The position numbers and the translations under genes are program-made. Positions 1-8,621 of a stretch of DNA of 64,000 bases are shown here, piece by piece (the stretch's first letter is position 1; the number at the start of each line of letters is the position of its first letter). Origin of the DNA: CAZSAT01 sp964604675 (GTDB lineage: Bacteria; Myxococcota_A; UBA796; CAJQPC01); NCBI GenBank assembly GCA_964604675.1, contig CAZSAT010000020.1:16736-80735 (forward strand), in the 5' to 3' direction. The notes under the pieces are model-generated. The model saw only the letters and a program-made list of their open reading frames with translations, ran no database searches and had not been told where the DNA came from.

Positions 1-1525
1 GGCTGGCAGCGGCTGCCAGCCGCTGATCAGCTGCGCTCAGCGACTCCTCGCGGCCTGCGAGCTCCATGGACACGCCCTCGAGGCCATCGAGCTCGCCGGG
101 TCGCTCGATCTGCCCGTGGATCGTCAACCAGACGTAGCCGACGTCGTCGTCCAGGGCGTCGAGGAGGTGCCCGAGCTCGAAGGCTCCATCCAGGCCCAGC
201 GCCGGCCGCCAGGCCGTCTGATCGCCCACGACCTTGGCGAGGAGGTGTGCGTGTCCGTCGGCTTCCAGGCAGGGCGAGTCGTCGACGGGGAGGAGGGTCC
301 CGTCGGCCACGCCGAGCCAGCCACGAAGCCCGATGGCGTTGAGTTCCGGCACGAACGCAGCGCAGTCTTCGGGCCGATCCCCTGGAGGTGCGTCCACCAG
401 GGCCATCAGTGCAGTGCGTTGCGCGTCGCTCAGCTCCGGCTCGGGCAGCTCGAGCTCCAGCTTCTCCCAGAGCTCGGGGTTGGACCAGTCGGTGACGCCT
501 GTCCAGGACTCCACCACGTCTCCGTCCGTGTCGAGGATCGCGGTCCACGGGAGAGCGTCGTCGCCGTCGAGCTCGCGGAGGAAGGCCTGGCGGTGATCGA
601 AGGCGCCCGGGAAGTCGTAGCCACGGCGCCCGAGGAACCGCTGGGCGGAGCTCAGCTCGAAGTCTTCGCTGATGGCCATCGCGCTGCTGCCGCCGACCTG
701 GCCGGCGAACTCTGCGTATTCCTCCAGCTCGGCGATGCAGGGGGCGCACCAGCTTGCCCAGAAGTGGACCAACAGGGGCTTGGTGCGCCTGGTCGGGAGG
801 TCGACCGCGGCGTCGATGCGCGCGACGACGGTCTCGCTTGCGCCGGCGCAAGAGCCGTCGACCCATCCGCTGGTGCTGGGGCCGGAGGCCACCTCGATGA
901 AGCCGTCGGCGCTGGAGAGCGCCCGGAACGACCCGCTCGCGCGGCGGTCGGTGGCCTCGCCAGACGGAGTTGCGGCCAGGAACACGTCGTCACAGGACAG
1001 GGTGACGGCTTCGCCTGGCTCCACCGCCAGGAAGGCGAGATCCGGTGCGCGGGCGGACGTCCCGGTGGCGCGGATCCGGGAGCGCAGCGGCCTGCCTTCG
1101 ACCCAGAGCCACACATCACCCTGGTCGCTGCGGGCGATGCCAGGCGCGGTTCCACCGGCGTGAGGCGTGTCCTGGCCGAACAGCGGCTGCCACGTGGCAG
1201 AGCGCTCGAAGTAGGTCCGGTCGAACCAGGCCACCTCGCCAGTCTCCACCACGAGGACCCGCTGCACGCCGTCGCCGTCTTCGAGATGCCCGACCAGGGC
1301 GCCCTCGGAGATCTCCACGACCGTCCACGCCTCGCGCGGGAGCGAGGGATCGACCACACCCTTGGTGTCGCTCTTTGCCGTGAGGAGGAAGTCGGGCGAC
1401 GCGGGGTCAGCGGCTTGTTCGGTGGGTGCGGCGGGGCTGGTGTCTCCGGCGCGGGCGGCTGACGGCCATGCACTGGCCAGGAGCAGGTAGAAGATGACGG
1501 CCGGCGTCCGGTCGAGCTGCGCCAT
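1..1525 (-). CDS. Exported thioredoxin-like (TlpA-type) protein, 3' end outside window
   Basis: The frame is open from ATG 1525 to the left edge, giving at least 508 residues; the C-terminus is not in the window. Residues 1-26 form a signal peptide ending near SAARA. Residues about 240-400 are a thioredoxin-like domain with the redox motif W259-C260-A-P-C263, preceded by KPLLVHFWAS, as in TlpA/ResA proteins that reduce disulfides outside the cytoplasm. The 215 residues before it and the 100 after it match no family I recognise. A GGAGGG on the minus strand (1535-1540) lies upstream of the start. It is divergent from the operon starting at 1597, 71 bp away. A disulfide or cytochrome-maturation role is inferred, helped by the tetraheme gene nearby. 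Confidence 0.85.
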   Translation of the reverse strand, partial: MAQLDRTPAVIFYLLLASAWPSAARAGDTSPAAPTEQAADPASPDFLLTAKSDTKGVVDPSLPREAWTVVEISEGALVGHLEDGDGVQRVLVVETGEVAWFDRTYFERSATWQPLFGQDTPHAGGTAPGIARSDQGDVWLWVEGRPLRSRIRATGTSARAPDLAFLAVEPGEAVTLSCDDVFLAATPSGEATDRRASGSFRALSSADGFIEVASGPSTSGWVDGSCAGASETVVARIDAAVDLPTRRTKPLLVHFWASWCAPCIAELEEYAEFAGQVGGSSAMAISEDFELSSAQRFLGRRGYDFPGAFDHRQAFLRELDGDDALPWTAILDTDGDVVESWTGVTDWSNPELWEKLELELPEPELSDAQRTALMALVDAPPGDRPEDCAAFVPELNAIGLRGWLGVADGTLLPVDDSPCLEADGHAHLLAKVVGDQTAWRPALGLDGAFELGHLLDALDDDVGYVWLTIHGQIERPGELDGLEGVSMELAGREESLSAADQRLAAAAS

Positions 1526-1542
1526 CTGTCTCGTCCCTCCGC

Positions 1543-1572
1543 TTGAACCTTGCGTTGCGGCGATGGTATCAA
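1543..1572 (+). promoter_or_regulatory. Sigma70-like promoter of the 1597-7788 operon
   Basis: TTGAAC (1543-1548), an 18-nt spacer and TATCAA (1567-1572) lie 24 nt before the ATG at 1597. On the opposite strand the overlapping bases 1563-1568 read TACCAT, a possible -10 for the divergent gene ending its 5' side at 1525. Found by eye only. Confidence 0.5.
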
Positions 1573-1596
1573 GACCGCGCCAGGCACGGAGGCACC

Positions 1597-2778
1597 ATGG
1601 TCCCGGTGGGGGTGATGATCGGGCTCGCCCTGGCGGTGGAGGAGCCCTCCTTCGCGTTGTCCGGCGTGGACACCGTCGAGCTCGCCTGCCCGTCCCAGCA
1701 GCTGGCCAGGAGCGTGCACGGCCCCACCACCGGCCGTGGAGCGCAAGGCCGCTTCCTGGTGTTGGAGAGCAGCTCGGAGAGCCTGCTCGTCCAGTCGTCC
1801 CAGCCTGGCTTCCGGCACCGCGGCTGGGTCGATCAGGGCTGCGCCGTGGGTGGGCCCTTCACGGTGGTGCAGGTGCCGCCCCTCGCCGATCAGCTCAGCG
1901 CCCCGGATGTCGTGTTGTGGTGGCAGCCCGGCGACGCGGAGGACGACCTGCTGGCGCTGAGAGACCTCGCCGCGAGCCATGCACAGCGTGCCATCGGACT
2001 GGTGGTCGCAGGCACGCCGGACGCCGCCACGCTTCGTTGGCTGCACGAGGAGGTGGCCGATCTCCCCGCCTTCCGCGTTCCGGAAGCCACGTTGGCGGGG
2101 ATCTCGCGCCCTGCCGTGCTCCGTCTGGCCAGCGACACGCCGAGCGTGGCGGCGCCTCCCGACTGGGCCGCGCTCGACGTCGAGCTCTCCGACACCCCAG
2201 CCATCGAGACCGCCTTCACCCTGGACGTGCTGCTCGAGTCCGGCAATCCGGGCGATGAAGCACGCTCGCGGTCCTTCGTGTCCGACGCGTGCCTCGAGCT
2301 CGCCGTGCTCGCCCTCGGCCCGGACACGCCCGCTGCGGACTATGCTCGCTGGCAGGCGGAGGCGGTGAACGCAGGGAGGCTGCACGACCTGGCCTTTTAC
2401 GATCTGGTGGTGCTCGGTTCGGGTGCTGAGCTGAGCTTGGAGCTCGCCGAGTGTGTGCGCTACGCCGCGATGCCCTTCTTCGCCGGTGCCGTGGCCTCCG
2501 AGACCGCCGTCTTCCAGCCGGCGTATGCGTCGGTCGGCGCCTCGCGTGACCAGGGGCTGAAGAAGCTCGCCGAGGCCAGCGGTGCCGAGGGTCGCCGGAC
2601 CCTGGTGCTTCACAATGGGCGTGGAGGGCTCGAGCCTGCGGAGCTGGCGTTGGAGGGGAAGGCACCCTTCGCACTCAGGGAGCTGCACCTGTCGGGCTCG
2701 CGCGCGGCTCGCGGGGACTTCGTGGCGGAGGTCTCCGGGCTGGAGGCCGGGCATAGCAGCTTGATCTTCATCTACTGA
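1597..2778 (+). CDS. Hypothetical exported protein, 393 aa
   Basis: I do not recognise this family. ATG 1597 is chosen because GGAGG (1588-1592) sits just upstream and the first residues (MVPVGVMIGLALAVEEPSFA) look like a weak signal sequence; an earlier in-frame start at 1543 would overlap the promoter. The protein has few cysteines. It alternates beta-rich and charged stretches and ends in a hydrophobic tail, SLIFIY. It is the first gene of a tightly packed plus-strand operon continuing with OmpA-like, cytochrome, SPFH-FHA and MopE genes, so an envelope role is likely but not shown. Confidence 0.6.
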   Translation: MVPVGVMIGLALAVEEPSFALSGVDTVELACPSQQLARSVHGPTTGRGAQGRFLVLESSSESLLVQSSQPGFRHRGWVDQGCAVGGPFTVVQVPPLADQLSAPDVVLWWQPGDAEDDLLALRDLAASHAQRAIGLVVAGTPDAATLRWLHEEVADLPAFRVPEATLAGISRPAVLRLASDTPSVAAPPDWAALDVELSDTPAIETAFTLDVLLESGNPGDEARSRSFVSDACLELAVLALGPDTPAADYARWQAEAVNAGRLHDLAFYDLVVLGSGAELSLELAECVRYAAMPFFAGAVASETAVFQPAYASVGASRDQGLKKLAEASGAEGRRTLVLHNGRGGLEPAELALEGKAPFALRELHLSGSRAARGDFVAEVSGLEAGHSSLIFIY

Positions 2779-2784
2779 TAGGAT
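2779..2784 (+). promoter_or_regulatory. Possible -10 element TAGGAT before the OmpA-like gene
   Basis: TAGGAT ends 16 nt before ATG 2801, with GGGGAGG in between. The spacing fits a transcript with a leader of about 10 nt that just holds the Shine-Dalgarno sequence. It overlaps the 3' end of the previous gene, so it would be an internal promoter. No clear -35. Confidence 0.3.
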
Positions 2785-2800
2785 GCCGGGGAGGCATGAC

Positions 2801-3667
2801 ATGACGTCCAAGGCACTGACGACGATGTTCTTTCTGCTCGCTGTGGGGGTGGCGGGCGGTGCGCTTGCAGGTGAGCCGGATCCGCTCGACATCTTTGGTC
2901 AGATGGTCGACGAGCGCACGATTGGCGGCCTCGATCAGGACGCTACCGAGAAGCTCGCCAAGATCATGGCCACTCCCGGACTCACCAACAACTCGGACAA
3001 GGAGCACGGGTTCGAGACCAACCCGCTGATGAATCTCGAGCAGGAGTGTCTGCTGAAGGCCGTCGAGGCCCGGACCGCACTGGTCGGGCTGGAACAGGCC
3101 ACCGCAGACATCGAGAAGTGGAACACCATGCTCGAGTCCGGGAGCATGACCGAGTTCGAGTACTGGACCCACGTGACGGAGTGCCAAGACTATTGCGCCA
3201 AGGTGATGGTGGACGCGGTCAACTGCTACATCGACTCAGCGGCCACTCGCTTCCGCGGCATCTTCCTGTTCGACACCGGAGTGGGCTCGTACATGCCCAT
3301 CACCAAGGGAGACTCGGCGTCGAACGGCCGGACGCACGACAACGAGCGCGTGATGCAGCAGGTGGTTCAGACGCTCAAGGGCATTCCCACGGACCACGTG
3401 CTGCTGGAGGGCCGTGCCAGCTCCGTCGGCGACGACGAGGCCAACTTCCGCCTGTCGGGTACCCGCTCGGACGCCATCAGGCAGGAGCTTCTCGGACGTG
3501 GCATCCCTGAGGACCGGATCCACTACCGATGGATCGGGCAGGGCCAGCCAAGCTATCGGCCGGGGCTCGCGGCGAAGTACCAGATCACCGACAAGTACTC
3601 CGACTTCGGCCAGCAGACGCTGAACCAGTCCGTGACCGTCTACATCTTCCGGCCGGCCGGCACGTGA
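2801..3667 (+). CDS. OmpA-family C-terminal domain protein
   Basis: 288 residues. A signal peptide (MTSKALTTMFFLLAVGVAGGALA) is followed by a helical region of about 140 residues containing four cysteines (EQECLLK, TECQDYCAK and NCYID). The C-terminal 120 residues form an OmpA-like peptidoglycan-binding domain, with the LSGTRSDAIRQELLGRGIPEDRI pattern that resembles LSxxRAxxVxxxLxxxGIxxxRI, then GxGQPSY. Such domains bind diaminopimelate of peptidoglycan from the periplasm. ATG 2801 is preferred over ATG 2783 because GGGGAGG at 2788-2794 is 6 nt upstream and the signal peptide then begins at once. The stop overlaps the next start (GTGA at 3664). Confidence 0.8.
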   Translation: MTSKALTTMFFLLAVGVAGGALAGEPDPLDIFGQMVDERTIGGLDQDATEKLAKIMATPGLTNNSDKEHGFETNPLMNLEQECLLKAVEARTALVGLEQATADIEKWNTMLESGSMTEFEYWTHVTECQDYCAKVMVDAVNCYIDSAATRFRGIFLFDTGVGSYMPITKGDSASNGRTHDNERVMQQVVQTLKGIPTDHVLLEGRASSVGDDEANFRLSGTRSDAIRQELLGRGIPEDRIHYRWIGQGQPSYRPGLAAKYQITDKYSDFGQQTLNQSVTVYIFRPAGT

Positions 3668-4947
3668 TCCTGGGCCTCCTGCTGGAGGCCGCTTTCGCGG
3701 GGTGGACGGTGCAGGTCGTCTTCACCGCGTCGAACCGGGGCGAGTTGCGCCCGTGTGGCTGCCCGGGTGCGGTCTACGGCGGGCTCGCCAAGCGCGCCAC
3801 TCTGCTCGAGGCGCTCCATGTGGAGGTGGGCGACTTCGCGCTCCTGGATGCTGGCGACGCGCTGTTTCCGGACGAGCCGATCACCAGTGCCAACCGAGGT
3901 CCCCGGGAGGCGAAGGCCACCGGCGTGCTCCAGATGATGGAGGCCATGGGCTACGACCGGGTCGCGCTCTCCGACCGTGACCTCGACCGAGCCTCTGCGG
4001 ACCTGCGGGGTGCCGCCGAAGTGGAGCGCTGGGATGCGTGGCCCGACGATCCTGTGCCGGCGGGCGAATCACCGATTGCGGTCGCTCGCCTGACTCTGGA
4101 AGGCCTCGAAGGCTCCTGGCAAGGTGGTCCGGCCGGCCCACCGCTCGTCGTGCTCACCGGGCTGGACGACGCAGCCATCGTCGAGGCGCTGCCCGCCGAT
4201 GCGCAGCCCTGGCTGATCGTCTCGTCGTCGCCCGATGCCACCTTGTCGGAGCCGCTCCTGACATGGGTGGGCCCGACCCCCGTGGTTCGGCCCACGCCAA
4301 AGGGCAAGGAGTACGGCTTCGTCCGCATGTGGCGTGCCGAGACCGACGCGGAGCCCGCGGCCGACCTCGTCGACGACGACGGCTTCACCCGCCGCTACGA
4401 GCTCGCCAGCGGCGACCGCGCCTACGAGCTCTCGTTCGTACGCATCCCGCGAGAGACGGAAGACGTGCCCGCGATCGCGGAGCTGATCAAGCACACGGAG
4501 AACGCAGCTGTCCAGGCCGACGACGGCGAGGTCTGGGAGGAGTGGGAGGGGCAGACCTACACCGGGGTCGCCGCCTGCGTCGGCTGCCACCCTGCCCAGG
4601 TCGAGCGCTGGGAGCTCACGAAGCACGCCCGGGCGTGGGCCGATCTGCAGTTCGACGGAAGCCACACCAACCTCGACTGCGTGGGCTGCCACAGCACCGG
4701 CTACGGCAAGGCCGGCGGCTTCCTGCGCGCCGCGTCGGTGGGCGTGCTGCAGGACGTACAGTGCGAGGTCTGCCACGGGGCCGGCCTCCACCATGTGTAC
4801 TCCGGCGGGGACACGCCACCGCCCGCGCTCGTACCGCCCGCCGAGATCTGCCTGTCCTGCCATGAAGCCGATCGTTCCAAGCCTTTCGTGTACGAGGCCT
4901 GGCTCCCCATGGTGCAATGTCCAACCGACCAGGAAGGTCACCCATGA
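3664..4947 (+). CDS. Tetraheme c-type cytochrome (c554-like) with N-terminal 5'-nucleotidase-like domain
   Basis: 427 residues, GTG start in a GTGA overlap with the OmpA-like gene. A short hydrophobic leader (VILGLLLEAAFA) is followed by a domain resembling UshA-type metallophosphatases: it keeps CGCPG...GGLAKR and LDAGDALF, but the usual metal-binding DxH and GNHD/E motifs are not visible (TASNRG and ALSDRDLD stand in their places), so it is probably not a phosphatase. The C-terminal 120 residues contain four CxxCH heme motifs: CVGCH, CVGCH, CEVCH and CLSCH. Cytochrome c554-like domains move electrons in the periplasm. This pairing with a CGCPG-containing domain is known in deltaproteobacterial multiheme proteins. 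The gene ends in an ATGA overlap with the SPFH gene. Confidence 0.82.
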   Translation: MILGLLLEAAFAGWTVQVVFTASNRGELRPCGCPGAVYGGLAKRATLLEALHVEVGDFALLDAGDALFPDEPITSANRGPREAKATGVLQMMEAMGYDRVALSDRDLDRASADLRGAAEVERWDAWPDDPVPAGESPIAVARLTLEGLEGSWQGGPAGPPLVVLTGLDDAAIVEALPADAQPWLIVSSSPDATLSEPLLTWVGPTPVVRPTPKGKEYGFVRMWRAETDAEPAADLVDDDGFTRRYELASGDRAYELSFVRIPRETEDVPAIAELIKHTENAAVQADDGEVWEEWEGQTYTGVAACVGCHPAQVERWELTKHARAWADLQFDGSHTNLDCVGCHSTGYGKAGGFLRAASVGVLQDVQCEVCHGAGLHHVYSGGDTPPPALVPPAEICLSCHEADRSKPFVYEAWLPMVQCPTDQEGHP

Positions 4948-6152
4948 GCGAACAGGACATCGCCTTCGTCGCCGTCGCGGTGGTGGCTCTGCTCTATTTC
5001 CTGGCAGGCATCCGTACGGTGCCGATCGGCGCGCAGGCCGTGGTCATCACGGGCGGGCGGCGGACCAACCAGGTGCGCTCCGAGGGCGTGACCTGGGTGG
5101 CAGCGGGCTTGCAGCGACTCATCACCTTGTTCGTCCGCGAGCGCCAGGTCGACGTGCCGAGCGCGACCTACTTCACCGGTGATCGCGTGCGCATCTCGTT
5201 CAAGACGACCTTGAGGGTGTCGGTAGGCAACGTGGTGGCGCTCGCCAACCAGGGGGAAGGCACCTACCGCCCGTTTGGGCAGGAGGGGGCCACGGAGGAA
5301 GCCAACTCCGCCCTCCGTGACCTGGTGCAGAACACGATCCGCACGACCGTTCAGACCCTGACCATCGACGACGTGGTCTTCGGCGGCGCGGCGGCCGGCG
5401 CGCTGAACGCGCAGATCCTGCAGGGGCTCCGCAAGACCTGTGCCCGGTGGGGCCTCGATGTGCAGGAGGTGTTCCTCACCGATGTGGACACCGACTCTGC
5501 TGCCATGGGCCAGGCGGCCGAGTCGGAACGCCTCGAGCAGTTCCGAGGACGCGGACGGATCGCCGAACAGGAGTCCCAGGTCGCGCGCGGCGCGGTGTTC
5601 ATGCAGATGGCGCTCCAGATCGGCGCGCAGATCCAGCGCCAGACCGGGCACGCCGTGCATCCCGACGAGATCCAGCGCTTCCTGATGCAGCGCTACGACA
5701 CCGAACGCACGCTGCAGATCGCGATGTCGGCGTCTGGGCACGACAGCCCCCTGTCGTTGTTCTACCAAGCACGCTTCGGAGGCATGGCACACGGCGGTGC
5801 ACTGCCTCAGACCGCGCCTGTGCCGATGGGCAACGTGTCGGGCCACCAGCTCCAGGGTGGGTTTGCAGGTCAGCCCGCGCTCCCTGGACCTGGGAGCCTG
5901 CCGACGGGCTCATGGATCGTCGGCCGCGAGGGCCAGTTCCGCGTGTCGGGCGACGGTGTGTCACGCCAGCACGTGCAGTTCTCGAGCACCGGCGGTCGCA
6001 TCACCGTGATGGACATGGGCTCCAGCAATGGGACCTACCTGCGCGGCCAGCGGCTCAAGCCGAACGTGCCTGTGACCATCTCGCCGGACGAACCCGTGCA
6101 GCTCGGCCAGTCGGTGAAGATCAGCCTGGCGGGCCTGCTGCGGCGAGGCTGA
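4944..6152 (+). CDS. SPFH/band-7 (flotillin-like) membrane protein with C-terminal FHA domain
   Basis: 402 residues; ATG 4944 overlaps the previous stop (ATGA). One N-terminal membrane segment (IAFVAVAVVALLYFLAGI) is followed by a band-7/SPFH domain (about residues 22-200: VPIGAQAVVITGGRR, DRVRISFKTTLRVSV, ALRDLVQNTIR, then an Ala/Glu-rich helix AAESERLEQFRGRGRIAEQE). A Gly/Pro linker leads to a forkhead-associated domain (about 315-400) with GREG, SRQHVQF and DMGSSNGTYLRG, the signature residues of phosphothreonine binding. SPFH proteins form membrane scaffolds; an FHA tail would let the scaffold dock a phosphorylated partner. A Ser/Thr kinase is encoded at 13323-15392. Confidence 0.85.
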   Translation: MSEQDIAFVAVAVVALLYFLAGIRTVPIGAQAVVITGGRRTNQVRSEGVTWVAAGLQRLITLFVRERQVDVPSATYFTGDRVRISFKTTLRVSVGNVVALANQGEGTYRPFGQEGATEEANSALRDLVQNTIRTTVQTLTIDDVVFGGAAAGALNAQILQGLRKTCARWGLDVQEVFLTDVDTDSAAMGQAAESERLEQFRGRGRIAEQESQVARGAVFMQMALQIGAQIQRQTGHAVHPDEIQRFLMQRYDTERTLQIAMSASGHDSPLSLFYQARFGGMAHGGALPQTAPVPMGNVSGHQLQGGFAGQPALPGPGSLPTGSWIVGREGQFRVSGDGVSRQHVQFSSTGGRITVMDMGSSNGTYLRGQRLKPNVPVTISPDEPVQLGQSVKISLAGLLRRG

Positions 6153-6153
6153 C

Positions 6154-7788
6154 GTGTCGTTGCTGACCGCCCTCGGCTGCTTCGTGCTGACGCCGGCCGA
6201 CCGACCGGTGTTCGACGTCGACGAGGATGGCTTGGACAGCCTCGAAGTCGGCGGAACGGACTGTGACGACACCGACGCAGAGATCGGCGCAGCGGACACC
6301 TGGTGGCCGGACAACGACAGCGACGGCTACGGGAACGAGGCCGTCGGCATGGAAGCCTGCGACCGACCGAGTGGCCACGTCGACAACCACCTGGACTGCG
6401 ACGACGACGACCCCTCCGTCCACCCGGGCGTCACCGAGAGTTGCGACGCGGACGACATCGACGAGGACTGTGACGGCGCAGCCGATGACGCCGATCGCGA
6501 AGGGGCCGTCGGGATGTCGACGTGGTACCGCGATGCCGACGGCGACGGCTCCGGCAACACCTCGGTGACCGCGACCCGGTGCGATCAGCCCGAGGGCTGG
6601 GTGGAGTCGCCCGGAGACTGTGACGATGGGAACGCTGCCGTCCATCCGGATGCTCTCGAACAGTGCGACGGGACCGACGTGGACGAAGACTGCGACGGGG
6701 TCGTGGACGAGACGAGCGGCGACACCCAGGGCATGAGCTGGTGGTACCTCGACGCCGACGGGGACGGCTACGGCACCGACGGGGACACCGTGGAGCAGTG
6801 CGATGCGCCGGAGGGGTACGTGGCGGTCGACGGGGACTGCGCGGACGATGACGGCGGCCGTCACCCGGGGGCCGACGAGGTCTGCGACGACGCGGACCTG
6901 GATGAGGACTGCGACGGCTACGTCGATGACGCCGACGACAGCACGTCGACCGCGAGCATGACGCTGTGGTACGCCGACGCAGATGGCGATGGGCACGGTG
7001 ACGCGGACGATCCCGGCGCCCCGTCGTGCTCGGCCGGGACCGAGTCGCTCGTTGCCTCAGCAGACGACTGTGACGATGGCGACGCGAGTGTCTACCCGGG
7101 AGCGCTGGAGGTGTGCGATGACGCCGACGTCGACGAGGACTGCGACGGCCTGTCCGAGAACGACGACCTGGCCGATGCGTCCGCTGGCACCCTGACCGCC
7201 TACTACCGCGATGACGATGGCGACGGCTATGGCGAGGGCTACGGGGTCTCGATCTCGCTCTGCGATCCCACCGAGGAGTGGCCGACGACCGACGGGACCG
7301 ACTGCGATGACTCGTCGTCCGACGTCCATCCAGGCGCCACGGAGATCTGGTACGACGGCACCGACCAGGACTGCGACGGCGCGAGCGACTACGACGCCGA
7401 CCTCGATGGCTACGACGACGAGGCCTACGGTGGGTCGGACTGCGACGACGCCGACGTGGCGGTTCACGTCGACGCGACCGAGTCGTGCGCCGACGACGCC
7501 GACAACGACTGCGACGGCACCTATGACTGCGCTGCGTCGAGCTGCCAGGAGACGCTGGACTGCATGGGCGACCTGAACCACGACGGTGTGGTGGATGAGC
7601 TGGACTGGACCTTGTTGACCGCGGCGTTCGACAGCTACTACGGCGTGTGCGACACGGAGTTCGAGACGAGCATGACGGAGTACGACTTCGACCAAGACGG
7701 CTGCTTCACCTTCTCGGATCTCGTCGACTTCGTTGCCTACTACTCCGCGTCTTCCGGTGGCGACACGGCCGACACAGCGGCCCCGTGA
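6154..7788 (+). CDS. MopE-type putative metal-binding repeat protein with dockerin-like tail
   Basis: 544 residues, strongly acidic. A short hydrophobic start (VSLLTALGCFVLTPA) contains a weak lipobox ending at Cys9; the GTG start 1 nt after the previous stop is uncertain. About seven copies follow of the repeat DCDD...HPGA.E.CD...DEDCDG with an intervening W/YYxDADGDGYG calcium-loop-like stretch (Pfam 'putative metal-binding motif', named after MopE of Methylococcus). Near the C-terminus GDLNHDGVVDELDW and DFDQDGCFTFSDL form two dockerin/EF-hand-like loops. The tail ends GGDTADTAAP. Probably an extracellular, surface-attached, Ca- or Cu-binding protein; the ligand cannot be told from sequence. 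Last gene of the operon, convergent with the next gene 12 bp away. Confidence 0.8.
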   Translation: MSLLTALGCFVLTPADRPVFDVDEDGLDSLEVGGTDCDDTDAEIGAADTWWPDNDSDGYGNEAVGMEACDRPSGHVDNHLDCDDDDPSVHPGVTESCDADDIDEDCDGAADDADREGAVGMSTWYRDADGDGSGNTSVTATRCDQPEGWVESPGDCDDGNAAVHPDALEQCDGTDVDEDCDGVVDETSGDTQGMSWWYLDADGDGYGTDGDTVEQCDAPEGYVAVDGDCADDDGGRHPGADEVCDDADLDEDCDGYVDDADDSTSTASMTLWYADADGDGHGDADDPGAPSCSAGTESLVASADDCDDGDASVYPGALEVCDDADVDEDCDGLSENDDLADASAGTLTAYYRDDDGDGYGEGYGVSISLCDPTEEWPTTDGTDCDDSSSDVHPGATEIWYDGTDQDCDGASDYDADLDGYDDEAYGGSDCDDADVAVHVDATESCADDADNDCDGTYDCAASSCQETLDCMGDLNHDGVVDELDWTLLTAAFDSYYGVCDTEFETSMTEYDFDQDGCFTFSDLVDFVAYYSASSGGDTADTAAP

Positions 7789-7800
7789 TCCGCCGGTGAG

Positions 7801-8610
7801 CTAGCGCTTGCGCGTGGCCACGCTCGACAGGATCAGCACGCCACCCGTCCCCACGAGCGCGTAGCCCCCGATGGCCGACACGCGGTTCGTGGCGTAGAGG
7901 CGGTCCATGTCGTCGGGGTCTGCGGTGGCCGGAGCGCTGGTGTAGCTGGCGTAGGTCACAGCACCGTATGCGATGCCAGCGCCTCCCAGGAGGGCCGATG
8001 CGACGCCACCACCCAAGAGACCGAGGGACGTGCTCGAGCGCTCCGGCTGCGCTGGCGCAGGGGGGAGCGGACTGGGCACCACCGGCACCTCGGGGTAGGC
8101 CGAGGGGGCGGTCCAGCCTGCCCACTCGGGCTCGGGCTCGGGTTCCGGGGGGGGCGGTGGCGCATCGAAGAACAGCATCTCGGGTGCTGTGAAGCCGTCT
8201 TCGCCGATGAGCCACGTGGAGACGCTGGCGTCGACCCGGTCCTGCGCGGGGTGCAGCTCGACGTGGATGATGCCGGCGAAGCCCAGGGCCGTGACCATGT
8301 CCCGGCGCATGTCGGCGGTCTCGCTGTCGATGAAGCGCGCGTCGTAGGGGATGATCTTGGACTCCGCTGGCAGCCGCTCGGCCAGGCTCGCCTGGAACGC
8401 GTCGAGGTCGAACCAGGGCGCGGTGGCGCCGTAGGACCGGATCAGGACGAGCGCCGCGTCGTGGGAGTAGAAGTACTGTGCGCCGGCGTTGGCGACGTCG
8501 ACGGCCATCTCCGAGGTGTGCGCCAGATCGGGCTCGTCCGCGCAGGCCGCAGGCGCGGCCGCCCAGGCTGTGGATGCGAGCAGCAGGACGCCAAGGCGGG
8601 TGGATTGCAG
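7801..8610 (-). CDS. Paralog family member C: conserved exported domain plus C-terminal membrane segments
   Basis: 269 residues if it starts at CTG 8610. That start gives a convincing signal peptide (QSTRLGVLLLASTAWAAAPA) and sits 5 nt after AGGAGG; the first in-frame ATG (8508) would lose the signal peptide. Residues 50-150 carry the motif set shared with the genes at 8620, 9837 and 15394: IRSYGATAPWF, LPAESK, ID, GFAGIIHVELHPA, RVDASV. A Pro-rich spacer (PPPPPEPEPEPE) follows, then two hydrophobic segments (LLGGGVASALLGGAGIAYG and GGYALVGTGGVLILSSVA) and a basic tail RKR. No known family recognised. Last gene of the minus-strand operon 12022-7801. Confidence 0.7.
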   Translation of the reverse strand: MQSTRLGVLLLASTAWAAAPAACADEPDLAHTSEMAVDVANAGAQYFYSHDAALVLIRSYGATAPWFDLDAFQASLAERLPAESKIIPYDARFIDSETADMRRDMVTALGFAGIIHVELHPAQDRVDASVSTWLIGEDGFTAPEMLFFDAPPPPPEPEPEPEWAGWTAPSAYPEVPVVPSPLPPAPAQPERSSTSLGLLGGGVASALLGGAGIAYGAVTYASYTSAPATADPDDMDRLYATNRVSAIGGYALVGTGGVLILSSVATRKR

Positions 8611-8615
8611 TGCCG

Positions 8616-8621
8616 CCTCCT
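8616..8621 (-). promoter_or_regulatory. Shine-Dalgarno sequence AGGAGG deciding a CTG start
   Basis: AGGAGG on the minus strand lies 5 nt before CTG 8610 and overlaps the stop codon region of the upstream gene (TAG 8620-8622). No ATG, GTG or TTG is in frame at a usable distance, so CTG or re-initiation is implied. Confidence 0.55.

Noticed and set aside
116..1462. Plus-strand frame opposite the thioredoxin-like gene
   Set aside because: The minus strand gives a signal peptide, a WCAPC motif and a Shine-Dalgarno sequence; the plus frame shows no domain.
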